A stretch of 64,000 nt of DNA from Ciona intestinalis (Eukaryota; Chordata; Ascidiacea; Phlebobranchia; Cionidae). The notes under the pieces are model-generated. The model was given only the letters and a program-made list of their open reading frames with translations, was not told the origin of the DNA and searched no databases. A program made the position numbers and the translations under genes. The stretch spans positions 2,850,348 through 2,914,347 of the forward strand of contig NC_020176.2 in NCBI RefSeq assembly GCF_000224145.3. Reading direction: 5' to 3'. Shown in pieces: positions 35,801-46,780 of this stretch (its first letter is position 1; each line of letters opens with the position of its first letter).

Positions 35801-38800
35801 NNNNNNNNNNNNNGTTTCTACGCATGTTCATCTTGGATAATGTAACGGTTATTTACGTCAGAATAAACCTTTACGATCGTTACATCACAAACGAGATTGT
35901 TGGAAAACAATCGTGTTTTATTCGCTTCCATACGATCTGCAGTTTGTGTATAATTTTTGTTTCTGATGATTAGTTTAATGCAGGTAAATCGCGATTATGT
36001 GAGTTTTAATTGGTGCAAATATAAGAGCGAGGAGCGACGCTATCAGTAAATTGGAACCAACATAAATTGTAATATGATATTACAAAGTATCGTCCCGGTC
36101 GAGCTTGGACAGAAGCCAAAAAACATCGTTTGATGGCACCGCACGAGAAACAGAGTTTCATTACGTCATTTTTCACGAGAATAAATTCACAACGATTGCT
36201 TCGTTTGTTACGTGTAGAATGTATGCTACCGCATGCGTCTTCCTTTATTTCATACGCCGGCGCAGAGTGTAAAAATGTGACGCTGATACACGATGTTTTG
36301 ATCTCGTGGTTGGTTAGGCTGCCCAACTTGGGCAGTGGGCACATTCCTCCCGATTGTTATATTATAAAACGTCATAATTAATAGTTACGTTGCGATAGGA
36401 CACGTGACGTAACAATTGAATGAAAAATTGTTCTAATTCCAATCGAAGGAATGTTATATTGAATGCAACGCGTGTGTGTGCGTCTTAGCACTTTCTGGCT
36501 GCGTGCGTGTCTGCGGTAAAGGTGGCTTAGGGGTTGCAAAACCCTGTGGTTGGTTGCAAAACCGTGGTTGCAGCAATTTATATTATTTCATTATAAAAAA
36601 GTTAAAGAGTTTTTGGACTTTTATTTAAAATGTGATACGAAAACATTGGGCGCTCGTGTAATTCGATACGGGCAAATTCGCTGACGTTGCGATTCGTTAC
36701 TTGCGAGAGAGCAAATTCACAACGAACGAAAAATAATTAAAGAGAAAGCTACGCTGACTAGTCTCGTTATCTCTTAGTAGCTTCACTTTTTTCATTTTTA
36801 ATATTTTTCGCTCTCGCGTGCAACATTATAGCATAAGGCTCGGCGCTCGGCCCAGTTTTCAGCCGAGCGCCGAGCGTCAAAAAAGGAGACGCTCGGGCAC
36901 GAGCTTTTGAGTTCGGGCTCGGCTCGGCACATCCCTAGTAATTTAGACATTAAATTTATTATGGCCTACTTGGAAAAACAAATGAATGTAGTGTTAGCAT
37001 ATATACATAAAAAGTAATAAGTCTTAATTTCACAAAAACGAAAACCACCGTAAAAACTCACCTCAACTTTTGCCTTTTTGTTTTGAGACATTTCCGCTCC
37101 TTTTATTTCATCCGTTGTTCGTTTTTTACTCGCAGATTTCTTATCCCTCATAGCGGCATTAACATTGGGCATGTTCTTTGCAATCTCAGATGAATTTGTT
37201 CCCAAGTCATATAACAAGTTGGTGATCTGAAATAGTAAAGACATATTTCTAATAAAAATTTTCCAATATGACAGATTCATGTATGTTATACCCATAAGAA
37301 AAATTGTTAAGTATTAAATGTTGTTTAACATATTAACAATAACATACATATTATATACAAAAGCAAAAATAACTTTCGTGTTTATTGCATGGTCAGGTAC
37401 TTTTTTACTGCTTGTTTTGGAATAAAATTGATTTTTAATTTTTATAGCATTAAAAGAATTTTTTTTTAACTTAATATAAATACTGTTTAAATGAAATCAA
37501 AAGCCCCTTTTTAGTGTATAGAATAAAATAAGATACATGTTTTGATCAGTAGAAACTTCATCAAAACCAGTTAAAAACAACCTGTGGATGAAACTCAATA
37601 GAAGCAGGATGACGCAGCAGATTTAGAAGTTGCATTTTCAGATGTTTTCTCACACTTGTTACTTGTGTCTTCGCCAATGTAGGGGGCAAGTTGGCTGTGG
37701 GAAATACGAAAAAAAGGTTAAATTTTTGGATAAAAATTATTTTGAACCAAGTGCATATCATAACAAAACTTTTATTTATATTTTAAAACGATAGCGAAGA
37801 CCAAAATAATTGTAACAATGAAGAGAAATGAATTAGCAATAAAATAGTATTTACTTTGTATGTAAACTAAAACAAATACCGTAAATCTGACCCTGATCTG
37901 GTACTCATATAGCTGGATCATTCTTGTGTAAAGAAATACAGTAAGGATCTGGTGCTTAGAAAACGTAACGGATAAAAATTAAGTCAAACCAGTTGTCAAC
38001 AACGATACGATTTCGTAGCACCAGATTTATATACAAACATAATATATATATCTTTTAATCTTACCATGCAGTGTTTCAAAGGCAGGTACAACTGTAGATA
38101 TGAATTGAGGTCTCTGTTTTGCTATTGTAGTAAGAGTACCCATGGATGCCATCAGATTGACACTGTGTTAATAAGATTGTCAGCTTAAAATAGAGATCCA
38201 TATTCCTTTACAATATTTACACCATATTTAAATTCTTATCTTTGAGTAAACTAGTCTAAAAATTATTACAGTGTTTTTAAATAACTTGAAAATTTAATGT
38301 TAGTATCTTTGTCAGTCTTTATTATATAGTAGGGTGAAAATTATATAGTAGGGTGGGGAAAGATGGGGCATCTTTTCATTCTATATTCTCTTCCCATTTG
38401 GTAGTAAACAAAGAACATTCAAAGAATTATAAATCTGTATCCTCACGACTCACATAGACCGTTGTTAACTGTTTAAAACATGTTCAGGATATTTTAATAT
38501 TATGTGCTATAGGTGTCCGGTCTTCCCCTACCCTACTATATATGGTGCAACACTGCAACATATCGGATTTTTGCCTTTTTCATCCCACAGAAAGACTATT
38601 AACCTGGATATTGCTGGTGAAGCCACGAAAGAAAGAAGTTTCTCGAGCAGCGATACTCCGAGAGATTTTAACTCAGACTTAACGAGAATGGTGTGGTTGT
38701 TTGGGAGCTGATCCAAGGAGGAGAAAACCTCCAACTTCTTGGGGAGTTCCGACAAACGATGTTTTTCGGATAAGGTGAGAATTACCTTCTCTGCAAACTT

Positions 38801-40718
38801 GACCACCTATATGAATGGAAAAGGCGTAATATAGAAAACAAATTCCATGGGGCTTGATGCGAGTCGCAGCGATGGACCCAAAATATATTAAACAGTAACA
38901 GACTAATTTTTGCTTGGCTAAAAACAACCATCTGGAAATTGGTTTTCAGAAATATCATAATTTTCTGGTCCCTATATGCCCAATACAAATAAAAACTACA
39001 AATACCTTCAAATCAATAATGCTTGATTTATACATTTCAGAAACTGAATAATACATTAACTTATCCCATAGAATATACCTGCGTTCGGACCCCATCATTT
39101 TCAGAATCAAATAGCTCAAAAATCCTCTGCTGTATATCACACATAGTTTTCCAACTCGATTTGAGCATATTGCTAATATTCTTGTGTGTGCTGATCCACT
39201 GCAATAGCCAATAACATAAAAATTTAAAAAATTTGATCAACTATAAAAGAATGTTCGTTTTTTTTTAAATTACACATTTTATTTAAAAAAATTATGCCCC
39301 CCTTTTTTAGAAAAAATACTCCAAAAAGGGATGCTTGGTAGAAATTAACAACATTTTTGAAGTTTTAAGAAGCCTTTATCAACTGACCTGCACACAGATT
39401 CTGTATAACTGGGTTGATGACTGGATTACTTTTTTCAAAACATTAACATTTTCATCGACAAGTAACATGTGAAGGTTAAGAAGCAGCTTGGAAAATAACT
39501 CTGGGTCTTTTTTGCTGTAATTAAATAAATGAGTTGGTCAATTTTTTCTTATCTCGGCAGTTTATTCATTACATATCATATGTGTTACGTTGTAACTCGT
39601 AAGCAGCCATAAAGTATATAAAACAGAACAATCTTATTATAACGGTTGTCTTTGCCCCACCACATGATGATAAATAAGTTATTTTATTAATAGAGAAGAT
39701 ATTCATTTATTCAATGATAGACTTCCAACTTACCACGCCTCTTCCATGAATCCAACAACGAACTTTCTCACTTCTTGCGATCGATCAGCTTGAAACGCAA
39801 CCACTTCATCAGTGAAGTTATCCAACATCTCAGGCTGTTTGTTTATCACAAGTTCCTTGACTTGTTGCAGCCGTTCTACTTTAACGGAATCCTCCACGGA
39901 CATGGAAGCTTTGTTAAGGAGGTCAATCACCTGGATTTCAAACAGAAAAATATGTTTAGCATAGGCAAGGATATGCATACAAGTTTGCAGAATATGGCTG
40001 TTCCAGATAAGATCTTCTGTGTGCAAGTTGTTTTTTTGGCGTGTAGTGCACAAATGCTATTATTAAAAAAGGCATTTTTTGAAAATCGATGTGCAAGTTT
40101 CATTATGTAATACTCCTTAATTTAATACAGATTTGGTTCATTGTTTAATTAATTTTTTTAAATAAAATTTCCTGTGCACCTTCTGTGCTCTGTAGACTTG
40201 TATTTATGGAGGTGTTTGGGCTGTGTGGATAAATTGAACTGACAATCATTAAAAATCTAATATGTCTGGATATGTGGCTAAGTAGTTAACATACTGCATC
40301 GCATTATGTATTTATCTTTGAGCAAGATGTTTAGTAAATATTACCCAAGACCCAGTTGTCAAAAATGGGTTGTAGCACGACTAGCACTCTGGGTTCGGGT
40401 AATGGGCTGAGCCTGGCATAAATCCCAAGACCCCTGACATACCAAGCTTTAGAACCTCATCTAGATAAAACAGAATATACCATACATATAATGGTCAAAC
40501 TGAAATTAGGAGCATTTTCCCTAATCCATAAGATGTTTGTCCCACTGTATGTGTATAACTGGAAAAAATGAGCAAAAACACAATTCAGTCTTAAGCCTTC
40601 AGACAATTTAACAAGGACCCACCAAGTCAACGGTGGTAAGTTTTCTTCGATCATCTTGTTCTTGTGAAGAATTTATCTCCTCTTTGAACTTACGGCTTCG
40701 TTTACGCTGCGGCTCCAT
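26895..40718 (-). CDS. SYMPK: Symplekin, mRNA 3'-end processing scaffold
   Basis: Twenty-eight exons give 1274 residues: 40718-40623, 39930-39734, 39514-39388, 39198-39079, 38806-38604, 38162-38065, 37694-37582, 37226-37062, 35566-35408, 35020-34939, 34646-34534, 34369-34276, 34064-33978, 33611-33422, 33020-32825, 32576-32432, 32222-32141, 31845-31667, 31219-31048, 30822-30698, 30362-30244, 29782-29666, 29350-29222, 28898-28695, 28302-28119, 27904-27842, 27563-27357 and 26953-26895. The N-terminal HEAT region contains the family-typical [21 protein letters not shown] basic, lysine-rich linker follows, then the C-terminal symplekin helical repeat, a Glu/Arg-rich coiled coil (exon 28898-28695) and a proline-rich end finishing in DESDDVN. 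Symplekin is a nuclear scaffold of the cleavage/polyadenylation and histone pre-mRNA complexes. All exon phases join, and the length matches the vertebrate protein. Introns are full of SINEs and other repeats. Confidence 0.96.
27085..27265 (+). mobile_element. SINE fragment, family A
   Basis: Part of the core (CCAATGGTCATTAAGCGGTTG) is followed by the linker GTAAGTTGACATGAGGTGTA and tail in plus orientation. Confidence 0.65.
27592..27838 (-). mobile_element. MITE remnant with a rearranged left end, in symplekin intron 26
   Basis: GTAGGTTGGGGTAAGA occurs twice (about 27601 and 27681), followed by family interior ending in a run similar to GAGCATTGTAAATTGTTAAAA. The right terminus is missing, and the remnant stops within a few bases of the splice donor at 27841. 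Confidence 0.6.
28330..28680. mobile_element. Rearranged SINE, family A, with inverted parts
   Basis: A minus-oriented tail (28335-28420) meets a plus-oriented head and core (28425-28520), then a plus-oriented linker and tail (28590-28680). An inversion or nested insertion is implied. Confidence 0.6.
29865..29980 (-). mobile_element. SINE fragment, family B
   Basis: TTCTATTCTACATGGGGGAG and GTGACCACTGGGTTGGAACA mark family B tail and core. Confidence 0.6.
30029..30164. mobile_element. hAT-like MITE with terminal inverted repeats and target duplication
   Basis: CAGTGGCGCAGC at the left end is matched by GCTGCGCCACTG at the right. The flanks GCAATGAC (30021-30028) and GCAGTGAC (30165-30172) form an 8-bp target duplication with one mismatch. 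The interior is largely palindromic. It sits in symplekin intron 21. Confidence 0.8.
31330..31535 (-). mobile_element. SINE, family B, with a G-rich expansion
   Basis: TTCTATTTTATTCTGTAGG leads into a G run at 31359-31376, then CCGAGATTTAGGTCAGAG and the head AGCAATGAACCCAGTA. Confidence 0.65.
33155..33390 (-). mobile_element. SINE, family A
   Basis: Core (TGTTAAGTGTCTTGCCCAAA) and head (GTTTAGCCTTGAATCTGTAT, GCGTGCTAACCAG) are present in symplekin intron 14. Confidence 0.75.
33735..33925 (-). mobile_element. SINE, family B
   Basis: TTCTATTCTAATCTTTGTG, GGCCAGAGTTGGTCCACTAC and GCATTGAACCCGGTG are present. A second tail fragment lies at 34118-34190. Confidence 0.7.
34435..34520 (-). mobile_element. 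SINE head fragment, family A
   Basis: ACGCCCACAACGGTAGCAGC and AGCCTTGAACCCGTAACCTC are the tRNA-like head of family A; a tail fragment follows at 34795-34935. Confidence 0.65.
35689..35813. other. Assembly gap (125 N)
   Basis: A run of N lies in symplekin intron 8, at the left border of a CpG-rich segment of unusual composition. Confidence 0.99.
35814..36420. promoter_or_regulatory. CpG- and CRE-rich segment inside symplekin intron 8
   Basis: TTACGTCA occurs at 35853 and 36160, and ACGTGACGTAA at 36402. CpG is frequent, unlike the flanking intron. It borders the gap at 35689-35813. It could be an internal enhancer or promoter, an inserted element, or misassembled sequence. Confidence 0.35.
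36838..36937. mobile_element. GC-rich palindrome plus TAGGGATG terminus, probable non-autonomous hAT end
   Basis: A perfect 14-bp stem (36838-36851 with 36862-36875) encloses a 10-base loop. More CTCGG repeats and the terminus CATCCCTA follow. The matching opposite end is not found and may lie in the gap at 35689-35813. Confidence 0.5.
37880..38030. repeat. Unclassified repeat, copy 2
   Basis: CGTAAATCTGACCCTGAT and GGATCTGGTGCTTAGAAAAC align with copy 1. The inverted AGCACCAGAT at 38017 suggests a palindromic element. Confidence 0.6.
38332..38543 (-). mobile_element. MITE with a duplicated left tip, in symplekin intron 5
   Basis: TTATATAGTAGGGTG is present twice in a row (38332 and 38341), then a full element ends in CCCTACCCTACTATA. 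Confidence 0.8.
39575..39690 (+). mobile_element. SINE fragment, family A tail
   Basis: GTAACTCGTAAGCAGCCATA and GGTTGTCTTTGCCCCACCA match the linker in plus orientation. Confidence 0.55.
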
Positions 40719-41790
40719 TGCAAACGTGGTGTGGAACTTATGGGGGTTAATTTCGATGTTTGGACGAATTTATACACGCTTAATATTGGTATGTGTTATG
40801 TACTTTGACGTCTACATTGACAAAACTGTTACGCACCATTTTAACTATTCTGCATTCATTTTCCATGCAATGTGAGAACTTTAACATAACACTTAGAGTA
40901 ATGCCATCATAAAAATTATGGCTATACTGTAAACTAGTGTGTTAAAGTTATTTCAAAAAGTTTTAAAAAGAGAGCAGTATTGTTGCATTTTGGAGTTACC
41001 ACAGATATCATGCCACATAAATTAATTAAATCAAACACATGTTGCTTGTACAACAAGTATTGTGTGTATCCAATCTTTATTTTGTTAACTCCATTGCCGT
41101 AAAATCGGTGTAAAACTATTTAATCATGCTGGTCTTTAAGGATTCTTACGTCGAAAGTTGGTGGGTTCAAATTCCGAACGATTTCTTTAAACTTGAATGT
41201 TTCATTAAACCGTGTATAAAATAATAATACAAGATTTAAATGAATGATTGTAACGTACGTATCCTTGCGTGGCAATGTACTTTTGTATTGGACACTTCAG
41301 AACGTAGCCTAGTGGTCCATAAAATAATAAATTTACAATAATATTTTGTAGTTATTGAATAAAAATAAGGATCCCACCTAAAATTTAAAGTATTTAAAAC
41401 AAAGTGTATTATACGGTACAACTATATCTTATATTAATACATAGGCCTAAACTTTAAAGCCTGGCATTTCATAGTTTGCGGTCTTTGACGTTCCGGTCAC
41501 CGGTATCACACAAAGTTTTAAATTCTTGGTAACGTCGATACACACAGCTAGGCGTTTTAATTTTGAACACACATTTCGTTTCGATTCGATGCTTTTATAT
41601 GAGGAGTGTAGCTCGCTCAGCCGCAACGGTGGTTGTAGTTTTGAAAAGGAAAGTATTATAAACAACCAAAGCAATTATCTAAGCACTTTATTGTAAGTCT
41701 GATAATTAGTCTACTCCTGTGCAGAACAGCAAGGTAACACACGATAGAAATGCATATGGAATAACGGAGCAAGGGTTAAACAGAAAAAAC

Positions 41791-41990
41791 TATATACAGT
41801 AGGGCGGGGGGAAATGGGATACGTAAGTAGTATCCAAAAATCCTTATCGTGTTTTAAACAATTAACAACGTTCTATGGGAGTCGTGAGGATACGGTTTTA
41901 TAATTCGTTAAATGTTTTTGGTTTACTACCAAATGGGACGAGAAAATAGATTGAAAGAGTGTCCCATCTTACCTCAACCTATTATATATA
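41791..41990 (+). mobile_element. MITE, full length
   Basis: Ends CAGTAGGGCGGGGGGAAATG and CATCTTACCTCAACCTATTA surround the family interior. Confidence 0.8.
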
Positions 41991-42916
41991 TTGCGTTTCG
42001 AGAGGAAAGCTTATACAGTGAAGATAAATATTTTTGTATATAAACTAGCTATCAAGTTAAAGAGTTTTGTATTATACGCTGCGTAATATTGTACAAACTA
42101 CTCAAGTTTGCTGCGGTCGTTGCTCTATCTGCACAAGTGAAATTAAACGTAACGGTATCATAGATTATGTACCGCTATAGAACTTAATTGACGCTCATTT
42201 GTTAAATAGCTAATTCAATGTCTAAGGGCCATTTTACAGTATTATTGATGGAGTTTTCTCTAAATTGTGTACCAGAAATTTCGGTTATATAAATGGGGGT
42301 ACAAATTTGTATGCCTGTGTAACAAAAGTTCCAGCGTGCCTGATCTCAAAAATTGACTAATGTTTATATAACCCGCTATTGCATAACTCCGGTGGTCGAG
42401 AACAATATATCAAAATTGGGCGCACCAATGTCACAAAATGTTAAGACGTCGATTTTTGTTCGAATTAGACTTGCCCGAACTTGCGTCGCTCTGTGTTCAC
42501 AGCAAACTACGGCCGCTGCGTATTTCCCAGATCGTCGTCAGCGAGTGCTCTCACGACGTGTCAAAGTAATGTCCGTGTTTACTTTTGTTTATGAAGCACC
42601 TTGTAGGCCAAGAGAACAAATACAGACACCGAGCTGTGTAGTTTATGGTGAATTTATATAAATACAAGGATCGCTTTGGCAGAACCGTCGTCTCAAAGAA
42701 ACAGATATACAGTAATGTTAGCTTGTATATGAGCTCGGCGACATTAAATAGGCGTTGCGTGCTTAGATATACGTTCAGTACGTATACGCGTTGTAGAATT
42801 AAAATTTTATTCCTTGTCATGACATAATTCGGCCAGCTGTAGTTAGCTCGTAAAAATGCGTATGTAATTGTAATATATAAGCTATGGGTAAAGTGTTCAC
42901 GTGAACAAATTAGTTT

Positions 42917-43116
42917 GTATAGTAGGGTGGTGGAAGATGGGATAGCTTTAGTATATGCATAATATTCAAATATCCGGATCGTGTTTTAAACAATTACCAA
43001 CAGTCTATGGGAGTTGTAAGGTTACGGTTTTATATTTCTTCGATTTTTTTTGTTTACCACGAAATAGGAGGAAAATAGAATGAGTAGGTGTCCCATCTTC
43101 CCCCACTCTACTATAC
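42917..43116 (+). mobile_element. MITE, full length
   Basis: Ends TAGTAGGGTGGTGGAAGATG and CATCTTCCCCCACTCTACTA surround the family interior. Confidence 0.85.
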
Positions 43117-43368
43117 AAACCAAATTTGTTTATTTTTGAAGTACTAACACACTTTTAGAAAGGTATTCGTAGAAAATGAAACCCGGGTCCTAAAAACTGT
43201 TATTCTGCTTTTGGCATACGAGACTATTGGTATACGAGGCTATTTACGACTTTCAAAATTACTACCACCAATTTTATGGAGACCCAAGACGACAGTACAT
43301 GGGATGTATTCACGCAAGCATTTGGCCATGTCATCTTTGCATTGTCTAGGTAGGGGACTGATTTTTGA

Positions 43369-43555
43369 ATATAGTAGGAAAGTCATGGTAAGATGGGACA
43401 GGTTTTTGTTCTTTATTCTTGTCCCGTTTAATAGTAAACAAAGAACATTTAAAGAAGTATGTAACCGTAGCTCCGCGTTGGTAATTGTGTAAAACCAATT
43501 AGGTAGCACGAATTATATATGTTAAAGGTAACCCATCTTACCCCCAGTACTATAC
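43369..43555 (-). mobile_element. MITE with a shortened interior
   Basis: Ends ATAGTAGGAAAGTCATGGTA and CCATCTTACCCCCAGTACTA are present; the reverse-orientation block AGTAAACAAAGAACATTTAA is recognisable. Confidence 0.75.
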
Positions 43556-43761
43556 TGTTTACAACCCAAAAGTTAATTTGTATTTTAATCTTTATTTACG
43601 CTAATGGGTGTATATATCTATAGCTTATTCGTTATGATTAATTTTCGTTTTTATTATTTATCATGTGCGCCATTTGCGCATTTTCCCACGGACCCGAACA
43701 ATATTATGACATATTCCTTGAGCACTTTAAAAGGCCGCAAAGATACTTATGGAGCCAAAAT

Positions 43762-43788
43762 CCCCCCCCCCCCTCCCCCCAAAAAAAA
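43762..43788. repeat. C-rich homopolymer tract
   Basis: A run of C interrupted by a single T is followed by an A run. It is prone to sequencing error and slippage. Confidence 0.9.
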
Positions 43789-43935
43789 CTTGTCCGCAGC
43801 TGTCTGTATAGCTGCGGCTGCGGATACACGTCTCAATTGCTCCAAAATCCGGGTTCAGGTTAAGATTTTTCACAAATCGGGTTTTGAACAGTCAATTTAA
43901 TATCTTAGAACCCGGATCTAGAATTTCTAAAGGTT

Positions 43936-43977
43936 TTACGTCAGCGGGCAACAAAGGACCTATTGAGTTACGTCAGC
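43936..43977. promoter_or_regulatory. Paired TTACGTCAGC sites upstream of the tetraspanin
   Basis: Two identical 10-mers (43936-43945 and 43968-43977) lie 32 bp apart, about 640 bp before the tetraspanin start. They resemble CRE/bZIP sites. Confidence 0.4.
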
Positions 43978-44611
43978 TGTACATTAACCGCGATTTATGT
44001 ACAAACTTACATCCAAAAAGTTCGTGTCTTTGCTATTCCCAAGCACTTCTGCTTGGCTATTTATTGTGAGTTGGTTTTTCAATTAGAGATGGCGACAACG
44101 GCAGCTGTTAGTACGTTATATAAATACCAAACGCGTCACTACTGCGACTCATTCAGGCGGAACAGGGCGTATTTTCTCAACGGAGCGCCGACATAGACGA
44201 ACTTACGTGTTAGCGAAGTTGTGTTTGACTTTCTTCAATTACCCGATTACACAATGTTGTTTGCTGTTCTTTAGTATTGAAGAATTTAAGAGAGATATAC
44301 TTTCAGTGTTTATAAGTTTGTACAAGTTACAGAAATAATTATGTTGATTAGAAGTTTAGAACAGGTTGTGTTATAGAAACAACTCTTCTTATTAATACGA
44401 ATAGAACAACAATTACGTAAATAAGTTTGATTCTTTCATATCTATATATTACGAATCGAATTGTCAAAATATGAATTTGATTGTCTGTTAAAATAGTAAT
44501 ACATAACCAACAGGAAATAATTATATGTTTATTATTTCCTTTATATGTCATAAGCTTCTGTAATAAGCCTATATTTTCGTCAGGCAGAAATCAGTAGTTT
44601 AATTGGTAAAA

Positions 44612-45409
44612 ATGGCCAGGAAAAATTCAGACAAACGCCATGGCAATTCTGGTGGAATGTGCGACCTTTCATGCTTAAGGGGGGTTTTAATTGCTTTCAA
44701 TTTCTTGTTTATTATTGGAGGATGCGGGGCCTTGGCTATTGGAATATGGACTGTAATCTCTAAGATGAAATATGCAGCTCTGTTGGGTTCAATCTACTAC
44801 AACCTCATCACATATTTGTTGATTGGAGCTGGGGTTTTGGTCTTGATAACTGGTGTTCTGGGCTGCATGGGCGCAGTTCGGAAAAACTCTGGCATGCTGA
44901 CATGTTACTTTGCCCTGCTGGTCACAATTTTCTTGTGCGAGTGCGTGGCAGGAATTTTGGCCTTTGTGTATTACCAATCTCTACATGACGAATTGGTTTC
45001 AGAATTGAAATCAAATTTGAACAAGAATTATAATCAAACTGGGCAAGAATCTTTTTCAATGGCGGTTGATGACATGCAGCAGGACTTCCAGTGCTGTGGT
45101 GTGAGTGCATATTCAGATTGGAGTGGAAGCAAATTTATTACAACTAACCAAGACGGCTTGAAGACACCAGAATCTTGCTGTAAGTCTCCTTCTCCAGGCT
45201 GTAGTGTACGAGACCACCCTTCCAATATCTACAGAGTGCTTGGCTCAGATAGCATGGGCTGTCTTACAAGGCTAGAGCAGTACATTAAAGACCATCTCTT
45301 CATTTTGGCAATTACTGGCACAGCAGTGGCATGTCTCGAAATCCTGGTCATGATTTTTACTTGCTGTCTTCGCAGTCGCATAAGAGAGGAAGAAGATGAG
45401 CCTTACTAA
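44612..45409 (+). CDS. CD151/TSPAN11-like tetraspanin, intronless
   Basis: A single open frame encodes 265 residues. The ATG at 44612 has A at -3 and G at +4. Four hydrophobic segments lie at about 24-46, 66-90, 96-121 and 229-252. The large extracellular loop has the tetraspanin signature CCG (161-163), PESCC (186-190) and two more cysteines at 197 and 217, making the usual six. NQT at 141-143 is a possible N-glycosylation site. The loop text RDHPSNIY and the end MIFTCCL resemble vertebrate CD151/TSPAN11, which organise laminin-binding integrins. N- and C-terminal cysteines near the membrane are candidates for palmitoylation. Vertebrate relatives have several introns, so this copy is either a retrogene or has lost its introns. 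AATAAA at 45970 is a possible polyadenylation signal. Confidence 0.93.
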   Translation: MARKNSDKRHGNSGGMCDLSCLRGVLIAFNFLFIIGGCGALAIGIWTVISKMKYAALLGSIYYNLITYLLIGAGVLVLITGVLGCMGAVRKNSGMLTCYFALLVTIFLCECVAGILAFVYYQSLHDELVSELKSNLNKNYNQTGQESFSMAVDDMQQDFQCCGVSAYSDWSGSKFITTNQDGLKTPESCCKSPSPGCSVRDHPSNIYRVLGSDSMGCLTRLEQYIKDHLFILAITGTAVACLEILVMIFTCCLRSRIREEEDEPY

Positions 45410-45969
45410 CACAGCAGTTAATATACACAAACTGATATACAGCTAACTTACACATTGCATGATGTTACTAATTTTGCTTCTGCTTTAAAACATTCTATCA
45501 CTAAATATTTGTCATTTTTTTTCTGAATCAAAGTCTTATCTTCGAAAATGGAATGAGAGTTTTTAAATTCATTTCTTATGAAATCTTATCAATATGTAAT
45601 ATATGCTATGCCCAGCACTTACTTCATATCAGATCCCAAGGGACTTTATAAGCAATTAAGTGTGTAATTCTTGAATTAAATGGTGCTACAACTATTGATT
45701 TGTGAACCAAATCTATACCGGTACCCTTTTGGTACTAATAATACATACTTGGTCATAGTAGTTCACAATCACATTCTTTTTTACTTTATTTTGCCTCTTT
45801 TGTAAAGAATGGTACACTACGTAATAAATTTGCTCTAAATTAGTCTTTTATAATTTATTGATAAGGTTTGAAAGACCAGTGAAGTAAAAATGGTAAAGTA
45901 TTTACTGTAGAGCCACAGTCCAGTGTAATATAGTTTAAGTAAAACTTAGGGTCCGAAGGTCTTGGGCTA

Positions 45970-45975
45970 AATAAA
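45970..45975 (+). terminator. Possible polyadenylation signal of the tetraspanin gene
   Basis: AATAAA lies about 560 nt after the stop codon. Another AATAAA occurs nearer, at about 45822, so the real end is uncertain. Confidence 0.3.
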
Positions 45976-46594
45976 GTGGACAGTGTTATAGATTTATAAT
46001 TAGTTACAAAAGAATTACCAGGTTTAAAAGCTGGTATAAAAATCCTTTAGTCAAGTAGGCTATTAAACTGCAACATAATTTATAGTTTTAGTTTGAAAAG
46101 GTGATGACTAAACAAATACCAAATAAAAGAGTAGGTCACAGTTGTTTCTTTGATATCTTTAGTGAAATAAGGCCACTGTAGCCTACTTGACGAAAGAATG
46201 CAATTTCTTATTAACCACGTCACTGGTGTTGACTCTCATGATTTGTCTGGTGTGAAAAGAAATCGTATAATGCGGTTAGCGTACGGGCGGGCCACTAATC
46301 GCTTCATAGAAATTCTTTCCCAAAGTTTTGTGTTTGCAGTTTGACGTAATACAATTTATTAGAACATACGCCTCAATGAGGTATTTTCTTTGTCGTACAA
46401 CACGCCTGTGTGTGTAAGTGACATTTTCAAAGCGCATTAACAAAGATCAAGTTGGACTGTGGCCCACGGCACCAAACGAATCCGATCTGCTGGTTTATTC
46501 GTACAGATAGGCTTAAGTTATCCTATATGACATATACCGCCCACCAATTCGTTGATAGTTCTGTACTGACCAAACAGTACTAGATCAAACCAAC

Positions 46595-46780
46595 AATATA
46601 GTACTGCGGGGAAAGACGGGATACCTTTAGGTTTAGCACCTAAATCCCACATTCCTCTGCCAAGCCTTTTATAGTCCAAAGTCTACGGTTATATAAGGTT
46701 TTAAATATTCTTTGTTTACTACTAAATGTAATGAAAAAAAAAAAGAAAACATGTCTCATTTTACCCCACCCTCCTATATA
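46595..46780 (+). mobile_element. MITE, second subfamily
   Basis: Ends ATAGTACTGCGGGGAAAGAC and TTTTACCCCACCCTCCTATA flank the interior GCACCTAAATCCCACATTCC, which marks the second subfamily. Confidence 0.75.

Larger units (their letters stand above)
40719..44611. other. Divergent intergenic region, symplekin and tetraspanin
   Basis: The 3.9 kb between the divergent symplekin and tetraspanin genes must hold both promoters. It contains three MITEs, a C-rich tract near 43762 and two copies of TTACGTCAGC upstream of the tetraspanin. No coding exon was recognised. Confidence 0.6.

Noticed and set aside
36006..36381. Open frames of 83-112 codons in symplekin intron 8
   Set aside because: They arise in the CpG-rich block, overlap on opposite strands and show no family features.
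42353..43900. Several open frames of about 90-100 codons upstream of the tetraspanin
   Set aside because: Some are MITE readings (43211-43509) and the others lack any motif or conserved splice site.
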